From: Corynebacterium renale
GTDB lineage: Bacteria; Actinomycetota; Actinomycetes; Mycobacteriales; Mycobacteriaceae
Assembly (NCBI RefSeq): GCF_002563965.1
Contig: NZ_PDJF01000001.1
Coordinates: 1-64,000 of the forward strand
Length of the DNA stretch: 64,000 nucleotides
Direction: 5' to 3'
The translations under genes were made by a program, and so were the position numbers. The number at the start of each line of letters is the position of its first letter. Within the stretch, counting starts at the first letter, position 1. Shown here in pieces: positions 1 to 9,159 of this stretch. The notes below the pieces were generated by a model that did not search any database, had not been told where the DNA came from, and saw nothing but the letters and a program-made list of their open reading frames with translations.

Positions 1-730
1 CCCGGCATCGTCGTCGGCTACTTCTTCACCCACGACCTGGATTCGCCCTGGCTAATCCTGGGCGCAGCGCTCGCTGGCCTGGGTTGTGGTGTTGGGCGCG
101 GAATACTTGTCCGCCACCCGCCTCATCAGCGGCGACGCCCCGCAGGGGCTCATCTTCCCCCGCCCTCTTCGCAGGTGGTGTGATCCTGGTGACCAACAAC
201 TTCGCCAACATCCACCTGGATACCCACGCGGTGCTCGTCGGTGACCTGAACCTGGCCAGCATGCCGCACCTGATCGTGGGCACCCGCGACTTCGGGCCAC
301 AGTACATGTACGTGATGCTGCTGGTCCTGGCCATCAATGCGGGCTTTATCTTTGCGTTCTACCCGCAGCTCAAACTGAGCACCTTCGACTCGGAGATCGC
401 GCAGACCATGGGCATGCGCCCGCGCCTGCTCAACGCCGCGTTCATGTTCCTGGTCTCTGTCACGGTGACCGCAGCGTTCAATGCCGCCGGCGCCCTGCTG
501 GTGGTAGCCCTCATTGTGGTTCCGGCGGCGACGGCGTACCTGCTGAGCAAGCAATTATCGACGATGTTTGCGCTCACCATCGGCATCGCGGTCCTGGGAT
601 CCTCGGTGGATTCTGGTCCGCCTACCACCTGGGTGCGGCAACCTCTGCGACGATGAGCGTGTTCTACGGCGTGATCTTTATTGTGGTGTGGCTGGGCCAG
701 CGCCTATTCCATTCGCTCCGCCACGTCTAA
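1..730 (+). pseudogene. Metal ABC transporter permease (ABC-3 family), 5'-truncated and frame-shifted
   Basis: This is the 3' part of an integral membrane permease of the ZnuB/MntB type, which moves zinc or manganese in an ABC importer. The hydrophobic segments and the stretch AGALLVVALIVVPAATAYLL fit the ABC-3 family. The gene is cut by the window start. No single frame reads through it. Family-like sequence jumps frame near 83 (one G too many after GCTGGCCTG), near 160 (one C too many in a C run) and near 603 (one base short after GGGATCC). After the last shift the frame reads GGFWSAYHLGAATSATMSVF and stops with TAA at 728-730. Protein conservation on both sides of every shift suggests either a very recent pseudogene or base-calling errors in homopolymers. 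The last 27 bp overlap the convergent ABC-F gene. Confidence 0.72.
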
Positions 731-2512
731 CCACTCCATCTCTATCTCTTCGTGCTGGCTGCGCGCTTCGCGCAGCTGCCCGTCGAGGCGCGCCAGAAGT
801 TCCGTGTCCAGCGGCTCGGCCACGGACGCGTCCGCGAGTTTCTTCTCCGTCTGCTCGATGGTTGTGGAAAGCTTAGACATCTCACGTTCCAGGCGGTTGA
901 GCGTCTTGCGCAGCTCACGGTGTTCTTGAGCGCTCAGACCCGGCGCATCGTTTTTCGGTGTGTCGGGTTTTTCTGTGTGCTCACCAAGATCTACTACCCC
1001 ACCGGTATCGGCTTCCGCCGCGCGGCGCTCCAAGTACTGGTCAATACCACCGGGGAGGTTGGTCAGCGTGCCGTCCCCGAAGAGGGCCCAGGTGGAATCG
1101 GCGATGCGCTCGATCAAGTAGCGGTCGTGGGAAATCACCACGAGGGTGCCCGGCCACTTATCCAAAAGGTCTTCGAGTTCTTGCAGCGTGTCGATGTCAA
1201 GGTCGTTCGTTGGCTCGTCGAGAAGCAAGATGTTCGGCTCGGCCATGAGCACGCGGGTGAGTTGGAGGCGGCGACGCTCGCCGCCGGAGAGGTCACGCAC
1301 CGGGGTGCGCTGGCGTTTCGGCGCGAAGCCTAGGCGTTCGGCCAGCTGGGAGGCCGACAGGGTTCCGCCGGCGAATTCCACGTAGGTGGCCACGTCTTCG
1401 ATGCAGTCGATGACGCGCCGGTCGGGGTCCAGGTCGTCGAGTTCCTGGCGCAACCACCCGATCCGGGCGGTCTGGCCTTCGATGCGCTTGCCTGCAGCCA
1501 GCGGGTATTCGCCGGCGAGGGTGCGCAGCAAGGTGGTCTTACCTGAACCGTTCACCCCCACCAAGCCGATGCGTTCGCCCGGCGCGAGACGCCACGTGAG
1601 GTCGTCGACCAGCGTGCGCCCGTCCGGGGTATCGATCTGCGCGTGCTCCAGCTCAATGACCACGCGGCCCTGGCGGGTCTTTGAAAAGCTGAGTAGTTCT
1701 ACCTTGTTGCGCGGCTCGGGAACATCCGCGATCAGGGCTTCAGCTGCCTCGATGCGGTAGCGCGGCTTCGACGTACGCGCCGGAGCGCCGCGGCGTAGCC
1801 ACGCAAGTTCTTTACGCGCCAAGTTTTGGCGGCGCTGCTCGGCGGCATCGGCCTGGCGAGCACGCTCAGCCCGGGCGAACGTCCAATCGTTGTAGCCACC
1901 CTCGTAAACGTCAACGGTGCCGTCGTGGACCTCCCACGTGTGGTTAGCCACGGTATCCAGGAACCAACGGTCATGGGTGACCACCACGATGGCAATCTTG
2001 CGGGAAAGCAAGTGCTCAGCCAGCCATTGGACGCCCTCGATGTCCAGGTGGTTGGTGGGCTCGTCGAGGACGATCAGGTCCAGGTCACGCACCAACGCCG
2101 CAGCCAGGTTCACGCGGCGGCGCTCACCACCAGAAAGCTGGCCCACCTTGGTATCCAAGCCTAAGTCCACGATCCCCAGCCCGCCGAGGACTTCGCGGAC
2201 CTTAGGGTTCGAGGCCCACTCGTAGGTCTCCACGCCCAGCGGCTCCAGGACCACGGCGGCCACCGTGTCCTCCGGGTTGAGTTCCGCACGCTGGGTCACC
2301 ACCGCGAAACTCATGTCCGAATTGTGGGACACGCGCCCGGAATCTGGCTCCTCCAAACCGGTGAGCACTTCCAACAAGCTGGTCTTGCCACCGCCGTTTA
2401 AGCCGACTACCCCGATGCGGTCAGTGTCCTGGACGCCCAGGGAGACGCCGTCGAGAAGCGTCTTTAAACCGTAAGACAGGGACACGTTTTCTACGTTGAT
2501 TAAGTTCGTCAT
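704..2512 (-). CDS. ABC-F family ATPase (EttA/Uup-like)
   Basis: A 602-residue soluble protein with two ABC ATPase domains in one chain and no membrane segments, the ABC-F layout whose members act on the ribosome or give antibiotic protection. First Walker A is GLNGGGKTS (about residues 37-45), followed by LSGGERRR and a DEPTNHLD Walker B. The second domain has GVNGSGKTT, LSGGERRR and DEPTNDLD. A charged linker lies between them and a Glu/Lys-rich coiled coil ends the protein. The start ATG at 2512 is chosen because MTNLINVENVSLSYG is the natural domain start and CAGGTGAT precedes it; upstream extension is low-quality sequence. It is divergent from the YibE/F gene. The specific role (translation factor or resistance) cannot be read from sequence. 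Confidence 0.9.
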   Translation of the reverse strand: MTNLINVENVSLSYGLKTLLDGVSLGVQDTDRIGVVGLNGGGKTSLLEVLTGLEEPDSGRVSHNSDMSFAVVTQRAELNPEDTVAAVVLEPLGVETYEWASNPKVREVLGGLGIVDLGLDTKVGQLSGGERRRVNLAAALVRDLDLIVLDEPTNHLDIEGVQWLAEHLLSRKIAIVVVTHDRWFLDTVANHTWEVHDGTVDVYEGGYNDWTFARAERARQADAAEQRRQNLARKELAWLRRGAPARTSKPRYRIEAAEALIADVPEPRNKVELLSFSKTRQGRVVIELEHAQIDTPDGRTLVDDLTWRLAPGERIGLVGVNGSGKTTLLRTLAGEYPLAAGKRIEGQTARIGWLRQELDDLDPDRRVIDCIEDVATYVEFAGGTLSASQLAERLGFAPKRQRTPVRDLSGGERRRLQLTRVLMAEPNILLLDEPTNDLDIDTLQELEDLLDKWPGTLVVISHDRYLIERIADSTWALFGDGTLTNLPGGIDQYLERRAAEADTGGVVDLGEHTEKPDTPKNDAPGLSAQEHRELRKTLNRLEREMSKLSTTIEQTEKKLADASVAEPLDTELLARLDGQLREARSQHEEIEMEWLDVAERME

Positions 2513-2523
2513 ATCACCTGCAC

Positions 2524-2560
2524 AGCCTAGTCGCTTCCACCCGCCGGAACAGACTAGGCT
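2524..2560. promoter_or_regulatory. Divergent promoters formed by a 9-bp inverted repeat
   Basis: AGCCTAGTC (2524-2532) and GACTAGGCT (2552-2560) form a perfect 9-bp inverted repeat with a 19-bp spacer. Each arm contains TAGGCT reading outward, a TANNNT-type -10 hexamer. The plus-strand box ends 7 nt before ATG 2568, the spacing expected for a leaderless transcript. The minus-strand box faces the ABC-F gene and would start transcription just ahead of its ribosome-binding site. A repressor operator is the alternative reading. Confidence 0.45.
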
Positions 2561-2567
2561 AACCACC

Positions 2568-3818
2568 ATGTCCAGACATGCCAGCGCCACCACGCGCTCC
2601 CTGCCCAGACGCCTCCTCCTCGGTGGTCTTATCCTCGCCGCGATCACAGCGCTGGTCGGGATGGCATGGACGTGGCCGCGCGGCGGCTACCCAGACATTA
2701 GCGACGCCTTCGTGCATTCGCAATACAACCAGAAGCTTATCGACGGCACCGTGATCTCCGTCGACAGTGACGCCTGCCAATCCCCCTCCGTCGGCCAGGT
2801 TTTCGACGGTTCCCCCATCTTCCCAGTGGATGACACTTCGGCCGACCAGGAGTGCAGGCGCTCCGTCGTAGAAATCACCTCCGGCGAACATGCGGGGCGC
2901 AACACCATGTTTGTGCACTACAACGTCCCCGGAGAACCAGTCCTGGAACCCGGTGACAAGATCCGCATGACCTCCGGCGACCAGCTAGCCTTCGCCGACT
3001 ATGCCCGCGGCCCTTCCCTGTTGTGGTGGGGCCTAGCGGTTGTACTCGGGCTGATTATCTTCGCAGGATGGCGCGGTGTACGCGCGCTCGCAGGCCTGGG
3101 GATCACGTTGGCGTTCATCCTGGCCTATCTCCTGCCGGCGGTGGCCACGGGCGTGTCGTCCTCCCTGCTGGCCGTGATTACCGGCGCCGTAATTCTGCTT
3201 GCAGTGGTTCCGCTGGTGCACGGCATTAACTGGAAATCAGCGGCTGCGCTTGCCGGCACTCTGCTCGCACTCCTCCTCGCAGCGGGGCTAACCACCCTGG
3301 GGCTTCGCTCCACGGGGGTGCGCGGCCTGGGTTCCGAGGACCTGCTCAACATCATGCTCTACCTGCCGGAAGTCTCCGTCATGGGGTTACTGTCCGCCGG
3401 GTTTATCATCGGCACCCTAGGCGTGCTCAACGACGTGACCATCGCCCAAGCCTCCACCATCAACGAGCTCGCCGACCTGGATCCCGACGCCACCCCCTGG
3501 CGCCTGTTCACCGGTGCGATGCGCGTGGGCCAAGACCACATCACTTCCGTGGTGTACACCCTGGTCCTGAGCTACACCGGCGCGGCACTTCCCCTGCTAC
3601 TGCTCATCTCGGCCGCGGACCGTTCGCTATTTGACACTCTGACCAGCGATGTCGTCGCCACCGAGCTGCTGCGCTCCATCATCGGCGCCCTCGCGCTTAT
3701 CCTGGCGGTGCCGCTGACTACTTTTGTGGCCGCGTGGACTGTTCCGGAGAAATCAGATACGCACCGCCTTGAGCTGGCCCAGAAGCCACCACAGCAGCGC
3801 GTGCCACATTCGCACTAA
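2568..3818 (+). CDS. YibE/F family membrane protein
   Basis: A 416-residue integral membrane protein of the YibE/F family, whose function is not established. An N-terminal membrane anchor (about residues 14-35) is followed by a 100-residue extracytoplasmic part (YPDISDAF to ADYARGPS) and then about seven hydrophobic helices. The family stretch with GVLNDVTIAQAS and VGQDHITSVVYTLVLSY is present. ATG 2568 is chosen over an in-frame upstream start because a TAGGCT -10 box lies 7 nt before it. The 3' end overlaps convergent ispE by 101 bp, an unusually long overlap in which the two C-termini share sequence. Confidence 0.85.
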   Translation: MSRHASATTRSLPRRLLLGGLILAAITALVGMAWTWPRGGYPDISDAFVHSQYNQKLIDGTVISVDSDACQSPSVGQVFDGSPIFPVDDTSADQECRRSVVEITSGEHAGRNTMFVHYNVPGEPVLEPGDKIRMTSGDQLAFADYARGPSLLWWGLAVVLGLIIFAGWRGVRALAGLGITLAFILAYLLPAVATGVSSSLLAVITGAVILLAVVPLVHGINWKSAAALAGTLLALLLAAGLTTLGLRSTGVRGLGSEDLLNIMLYLPEVSVMGLLSAGFIIGTLGVLNDVTIAQASTINELADLDPDATPWRLFTGAMRVGQDHITSVVYTLVLSYTGAALPLLLLISAADRSLFDTLTSDVVATELLRSIIGALALILAVPLTTFVAAWTVPEKSDTHRLELAQKPPQQRVPHSH

Positions 3819-4686
3819 GCACATAATCCGCCACGTCCTGGGCTTCATCCTGGCCCGCGCACAGGAATGCGACCGTCGGCCCCGAACCCGAAACCACCGC
3901 GCGCAGCGCCCCCGCGTCCTCCGCAACCGCGAGCGTGCGGCGCAGGTGCGGGGCCAAACTTATCGAAGCCGGCTCCATATCATTGTGTAACGCCCCCGCA
4001 AGCGCGTGGACGTCGCCGCGCCCGATCGCCTGAATGACGGCCTCAGGATCCACGTGCGGCGTGCGCTCCATCCCATCCAGCTGGTCAAAAACCTTCGGGG
4101 TAGAAAGGCCCGCGCCAGGTGATACAGCAAACGCCCACCAGTACGTCCCACGCGACAGCACAGGAACGAGCTCATCTCCGCGGCCGGTGCCTAGGCAGGT
4201 GCCACCGCGCACACAAAACGGCACGTCGGCGCCTAAAGTCGCGGCAACTCTGAGCAGATCGTCTAGCCCCAGGCCGGTGCCATAAAATTCATTGGCAGCC
4301 ACGAGCGCGGCCGCCGCATCGGCGGAACCGCCGGCCATCCCGCCGGCCGTGGGGATAGATTTTGCAATATGAACACGCAGGCACGGCAACGCTGCCTCGC
4401 TGGCCCCCACCCGCGCGATAGCGGCAATCGCGTCTACGGCACGCCACGCCAGGTTCGTAGAATCCGTGGGCACCTTCGCAGCGTCTAGGCCGCTGACGGT
4501 CAATTCGGTGACCACAGAATCGCGAGCCGCACTGACGTCGGGAACCGGCGTCAACGTCACGTCATTGTGCGCCGAAATAGATTGGAATACGGTGACAAGA
4601 TTGTGGTAGCCGTCATCACGGACGGAATCAACACCCAAAAACAGGTTGACCTTGCCGTGGGCGCGGGCATTAATCGGCGCTGACAT
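3718..4686 (-). CDS. ispE: 4-diphosphocytidyl-2-C-methyl-D-erythritol kinase
   Basis: IspE phosphorylates CDP-methylerythritol in the non-mevalonate (MEP) isoprenoid pathway. The 322-residue protein is a GHMP kinase. It begins with the substrate-binding stretch [13 protein letters not shown], has [12 protein letters not shown] near residue 25, and carries the glycine-rich ATP motif [17 protein letters not shown] at residues 112-128. A second GHMP motif, [12 protein letters not shown], lies near the C-terminus. The start ATG lies 17 nt inside the end of rsmA, so the two are translationally coupled in the order rpf2-rsmA-ispE. The length is slightly above the usual 285-315. The C-terminal part runs under the convergent YibE/F gene. 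Confidence 0.95.
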   Translation of the reverse strand: MSAPINARAHGKVNLFLGVDSVRDDGYHNLVTVFQSISAHNDVTLTPVPDVSAARDSVVTELTVSGLDAAKVPTDSTNLAWRAVDAIAAIARVGASEAALPCLRVHIAKSIPTAGGMAGGSADAAAALVAANEFYGTGLGLDDLLRVAATLGADVPFCVRGGTCLGTGRGDELVPVLSRGTYWWAFAVSPGAGLSTPKVFDQLDGMERTPHVDPEAVIQAIGRGDVHALAGALHNDMEPASISLAPHLRRTLAVAEDAGALRAVVSGSGPTVAFLCAGQDEAQDVADYVLSANVARAAVVASGPAQGGAYLISPEQSTRPQK

Positions 4687-5539
4687 CGCTGGCCCCTAAC
4701 CGTACAAAGTCCGCGACACCCAGCTTTTCTCCACGCTGGGTCGGCTCGATGCCCGCCTCCTTCAGCGCGGCCTCCGCAGCTGGGCCGCCCCCAAAGTGAG
4801 AGGACAAGGCCGCGCGCAGTGTCTTGCGGCGTTGGGCGAAGGCGGCGTCGATAAGCGGGAAAACCTGCTCGCGTGCACTGCGCGGCCACGGCGCATCCTC
4901 GAACACGTCGATGCGTACCAGGCCGGATTCGATTTTCGGCGCTGGCCAGAACACATTTTTGCCGATCGTCCCGGCCTTGCGCACGTCCCCGTAGAACGCA
5001 GCCTTTACCGAGGGCACCCCGTAAATCTTGGAGCCAGGCTTCGCGGCGAGGCGGTCGGCGACCTCAAGCTGCACCATCACCAGGACCCGTTTGATGGAGG
5101 GAAATACCTCAAGAAAATGCAGGAGCACCGGCACGGACACGTTGTACGGCAGGTTTGCCACTAGGGCGGTGGGCTTATCGACGTCATCCGGCGTGACCGT
5201 AAGCGCGTCCTTGAGAACCACCGTCAGGCGATCGGCCACGCTGGCGGCGCGCTCAGAAACCGTTTGCTCAAGGCGACCCGCCAGGCGCGGGTCAATCTCC
5301 ACTGCGGTGACCTTCTGCACGGTGTCCAGCAGCCCAAGCGTCAAAGATCCAAGGCCGGGCCCCACTTCGACGACGTGATCATCCGGGCTGAGCTCGGCTG
5401 CATCGACGATGCGACGCACCGTGTTGGGGTCATGCACGAAGTTTTGCCCCAACTTTTTGGTCGGGGTGACGTCGAGTTCCTCGGCGAGGGCGCGGATTTC
5501 TACCGGCCCAAGAAGCTGGACTGCTGATTCTTCACTCAC
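4670..5539 (-). CDS. rsmA: 16S rRNA (adenine1518/1519-N6)-dimethyltransferase
   Basis: RsmA/KsgA dimethylates two adjacent adenines in helix 45 of 16S rRNA during small-subunit maturation; its loss gives kasugamycin resistance in other bacteria. The 289-residue protein has the entry motif [11 protein letters not shown] (about 28-38), the SAM-binding motif [11 protein letters not shown] (57-67) and the catalytic NLPYNVSVP motif near residue 135. A GTG at 5539 is preferred because the frame upstream of it runs into the end of rpf2 and loses family character. No strong Shine-Dalgarno is visible, so coupling with rpf2 is likely. Its end overlaps the ispE start by 17 nt. Confidence 0.93.
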   Translation of the reverse strand: MSEESAVQLLGPVEIRALAEELDVTPTKKLGQNFVHDPNTVRRIVDAAELSPDDHVVEVGPGLGSLTLGLLDTVQKVTAVEIDPRLAGRLEQTVSERAASVADRLTVVLKDALTVTPDDVDKPTALVANLPYNVSVPVLLHFLEVFPSIKRVLVMVQLEVADRLAAKPGSKIYGVPSVKAAFYGDVRKAGTIGKNVFWPAPKIESGLVRIDVFEDAPWPRSAREQVFPLIDAAFAQRRKTLRAALSSHFGGGPAAEAALKEAGIEPTQRGEKLGVADFVRLGASDVSAD

Positions 5540-5571
5540 GGTAGCCCAGCCTACCGCAGTACCCCGCGGGT

Positions 5572-6708
<1,137 letters not shown>

Positions 6709-6774
6709 TTAGTAAAACTTCTCCAAGTAGCATTGTAGTTTTCAGGCGGGGGTATATGCCCGGCAACTTCTCTT

Positions 6775-6794
6775 GATAACAATACGGTAACAAA
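6775..6794 (+). promoter_or_regulatory. TAACAA direct repeat upstream of rpf2 (candidate MtrA box)
   Basis: TAACAA occurs at 6777-6782 and again at 6788-6793, start points 11 bp apart, about one helical turn. It lies 70-90 bp before the rpf2 start. C. glutamicum rpf2 is a reported direct target of the response regulator MtrA, and tandem hexamers one turn apart suit an OmpR-type regulator. The match to the MtrA site is inferred, not tested. Confidence 0.45.
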
Positions 6795-6898
6795 CACGTG
6801 ACTGTCCAAAACCACACGCGACTGCAATGCACGTCACACCGTCCCCGTGACGGGTGTTAACGCCAGTGCACTCACGTGACTTATGGGCTCAGGTTTCT

Positions 6899-7732
6899 TT
6901 AGTTTTCCGCCAGCCCGTACACGCGGTCGAATGTCGCCGACACGTCCCCGGCAACCTCACGAACATCCACCCCGCGGGCCTGCGCAACCACCAATGCCGT
7001 ATGCCCGATCAAGGACGGCTCATTACGGCTCCCTCGGAAAGGCTCCGGCGTCATATACGGCGCGTCCGTTTCAATAAGGTACTGATCCGCTGGGGCCAAC
7101 GCCGCGGCCGCGCGCAGTTCATCATTGCGCTTGAAGGTGGTATTTCCGCAGAAGCTTAAGATCCAGCCCCGGTCTAGCGCCGCGCGCGCCACGTCGAGTG
7201 GTGAAGAGAAACAGTGCAAAATCACGTGCGGGGGCGCTGGGCAGTCGTCGAGGATGCGCAGCAGCTCCTCATCACCTTCCCGATTGTGAATCATCAGCGC
7301 CTTCCCCGTGCGCACCGCCAAGTCTGCGTGCCAGCGCAGCGCCTCTTCCTGCACGTCCAGGGGCGCGGTTTTTTCGGGATCGTGCTTAATCCAATAGGTA
7401 TCAATGCCTGTCTCCCCGATGGCCACACACTTCGGGTCGGCTGCCATCTCCTCCAGCTCGGCACGGGCAGCAGCATCGAGTTCGTGCGCGCGCGTCGGGT
7501 GGATGGCGCACGCCGCCCACACATCCGGGAACTGCTTCGCAAGATCCAACGCCGCCCGCGTCTCTGCTAGCCCGTCGCCGACGGTGCAGATCTTCTCCAC
7601 GCCAGCACGCCGCGCCCGTTCAACCAGGTCTGCGGCATCGTCTTTACAGCTGGTGAGGTGCGTATGGGCGTCGATAAGCCCAGAAAGTCCAGCTGCCGGT
7701 ACGGGTTCGGGGCGCGGTTTCTTTTTGCTCAT
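6899..7732 (-). CDS. tatD: TatD family metal-dependent deoxyribonuclease
   Basis: A 277-residue TIM-barrel hydrolase of the TatD/YcfH family, two-metal enzymes with 3'-5' DNase activity implicated in DNA quality control. The N-terminal metal site is GLIDAHTHL (His23, His25). Other family landmarks are AIGETGIDTYW (metal-bridging Glu), MIHNRE, VILHCFSS and the C-terminal LIETDAPYMTP with its metal-binding Asp. ATG 7732 is chosen because family homology begins only here and longer in-frame extensions run into the divergent gene region. It is transcribed away from the TRIC-type gene and is separated from rpf2 by 193 nt, so it probably has its own promoter. Confidence 0.9.
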   Translation of the reverse strand: MSKKKPRPEPVPAAGLSGLIDAHTHLTSCKDDAADLVERARRAGVEKICTVGDGLAETRAALDLAKQFPDVWAACAIHPTRAHELDAAARAELEEMAADPKCVAIGETGIDTYWIKHDPEKTAPLDVQEEALRWHADLAVRTGKALMIHNREGDEELLRILDDCPAPPHVILHCFSSPLDVARAALDRGWILSFCGNTTFKRNDELRAAAALAPADQYLIETDAPYMTPEPFRGSRNEPSLIGHTALVVAQARGVDVREVAGDVSATFDRVYGLAEN

Positions 7733-7799
7733 GGGGCAAGTATAAAGGCGATGAGTACGATGGCTGGGAGCAACAACCAAGTAGGCAAAGGCAGAAGGC

Positions 7800-8603
7800 G
7801 TGCAGACCCAAACAGTCATTGATTCCGAACTCTTTTTCAGGCTTGTCGACGTCGGCGCAGTGTTCGCCAACGGCGTCCTCGGCGGCGTCGTCGCGCGTGC
7901 CCTGCGCTTCGACGTGATCGGCTTCATCCTGCTCGCCATCGTCACCGGTATGGGCGGCGGCATGATCCGTGACCTCATGCTCAACACGGGCTTCCCCGTC
8001 ATGCTCACCGACCGCGGCTACATGGTCGGCGCCCTCCTCGCCGCAGCGCTGGCCTACTTCATCGACCTGTCTGGCAAATGGACAAACCGCGCGCTGATCG
8101 TCATCGACTTCCTGGGTATGGGCTGCTGGACCGCCACCGGCGTGAACAAAGCCCTGGCCGTGGGCCTGGACTGGATCCCCGCCGTCGGCATGGGAGTGAT
8201 CACCGCGGTCGGCGGTGGTGTGCTTCGCGACGTCCTCGTCAACCGTGTGCCCTCCATTTTCGGCGGCACGCCCCTGTGTGCCACCGTGGCAATCCTGGGC
8301 TCGCTGAACGCCGTCTTCTTCACCGAATTTGTGGGCAACGCCAACCTGGGCATGGGCGTATCCGTAGTCCTCTGCTCTGTCCTGGGCGTTGTTGCGCGCT
8401 GGCGCCGCTGGACCCTGCCGGGCGCTGTAAGCCTGACCATCCCCCGCCCGAACTTCGCCCGCGAAGCCGACCGCCTGCGTCTGCGTAAAATCCGCGGCTG
8501 GATCCCCGGCGAACCGGTGGATCGCCGCGCTGTGCTGCCCATGGCCTCACGCACCATGGACCAGATCAAAAACCGCATGCGCCGCAAGAAGAAGGAATCC
8601 TAA
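7800..8603 (+). CDS. TRIC (UPF0126) family cation channel protein
   Basis: A 267-residue membrane protein of the trimeric intracellular cation channel family. It holds two repeats of the UPF0126 unit, each with the signature glycine motif: GMGGGMIRDLML near residue 57 and AVGGGVLRDVLV near residue 140. About seven hydrophobic helices are followed by a basic C-terminal tail (last 60 residues rich in Arg/Lys), probably cytosolic. Bacterial TRIC proteins are monovalent-cation channels, but the physiological role here is unknown. The start is GTG 7800, preceded by AAGGCAGAAGG. It is followed after 2 nt by the next gene, so the pair forms an operon. Confidence 0.85.
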   Translation: MQTQTVIDSELFFRLVDVGAVFANGVLGGVVARALRFDVIGFILLAIVTGMGGGMIRDLMLNTGFPVMLTDRGYMVGALLAAALAYFIDLSGKWTNRALIVIDFLGMGCWTATGVNKALAVGLDWIPAVGMGVITAVGGGVLRDVLVNRVPSIFGGTPLCATVAILGSLNAVFFTEFVGNANLGMGVSVVLCSVLGVVARWRRWTLPGAVSLTIPRPNFAREADRLRLRKIRGWIPGEPVDRRAVLPMASRTMDQIKNRMRRKKKES

Positions 8604-8605
8604 CC

Positions 8606-9154
8606 ATGATTTCTCCAGCCCAGCAGGACGTGTCCGCCGCCTTTTCAGCGCCCGAAACCGCGTCCGCCGAACAGTGGGCGGATTTCTTCCACGCACTCCA
8701 CGCCGCAGACGCACCCGCTGGGTTGCAGCGGTGGGACGACCCATCGAGCACCCACGCGCAGCAGGTCGCACGAGTTCAGCGTGAAGCGGCGGTGATCCTC
8801 CCCGCCCATCTTCCTGTCGCGGACCTCGACGTGGTGTACGGCATCCTTGACCGCGCCGAACACCTGTGGACCGCCGACTGCGTGATCGTGGGAAGCGCTG
8901 ACTTCACCAACTTTTCCCGCTGCGCTGTGGGTAACCCGGCGGCCGACTATGGTGTGCTGGCCTACGTCGACCCCGCGTTGCCGGAGGCTGTTGCGCAGGC
9001 GCTCGGCACAGCTGACCTGCTCCCCGACGCACAGGCCTACCGCCACTGGGACGCAGTCCGCGGCCTTATCGACGCCGTGACTACCCACCCCGATACCCTC
9101 CAGATAGCGCGAACGCGCTTCCACGCAGCAGTGCAGGAAGCGCGTCAGCTTTAA
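8606..9154 (+). CDS. Hypothetical protein, unknown function
   Basis: A 182-residue soluble protein that I do not recognise. It has no signal peptide, membrane segment or metal motif. It is rich in Ala and Asp, with a central stretch DVVYGILDRAEHLWTADCVI and several Trp residues; predicted mostly helical by eye. The ATG lies 2 nt after the stop of the TRIC-type channel gene, so the two are co-transcribed and probably translationally coupled. The 3' end stops 5 nt before the convergent metG stop. It may assist or regulate the channel, but this rests on context only. Confidence 0.75.
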   Translation: MISPAQQDVSAAFSAPETASAEQWADFFHALHAADAPAGLQRWDDPSSTHAQQVARVQREAAVILPAHLPVADLDVVYGILDRAEHLWTADCVIVGSADFTNFSRCAVGNPAADYGVLAYVDPALPEAVAQALGTADLLPDAQAYRHWDAVRGLIDAVTTHPDTLQIARTRFHAAVQEARQL

Positions 9155-9159
9155 AGTTC

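Noticed and set aside
2551..2566. DtxR-like half site TAGGCTAACC before the YibE/F gene
   Set aside because: Only about 12 of 19 positions match the DtxR consensus, and the sequence is explained by the -10 box and inverted repeat.
6829..6858. GlxR-like palindrome CGTCAC/GTGACG before rpf2
   Set aside because: The 9-nt spacer and half-sites do not fit TGTGA-N6-TCACA.
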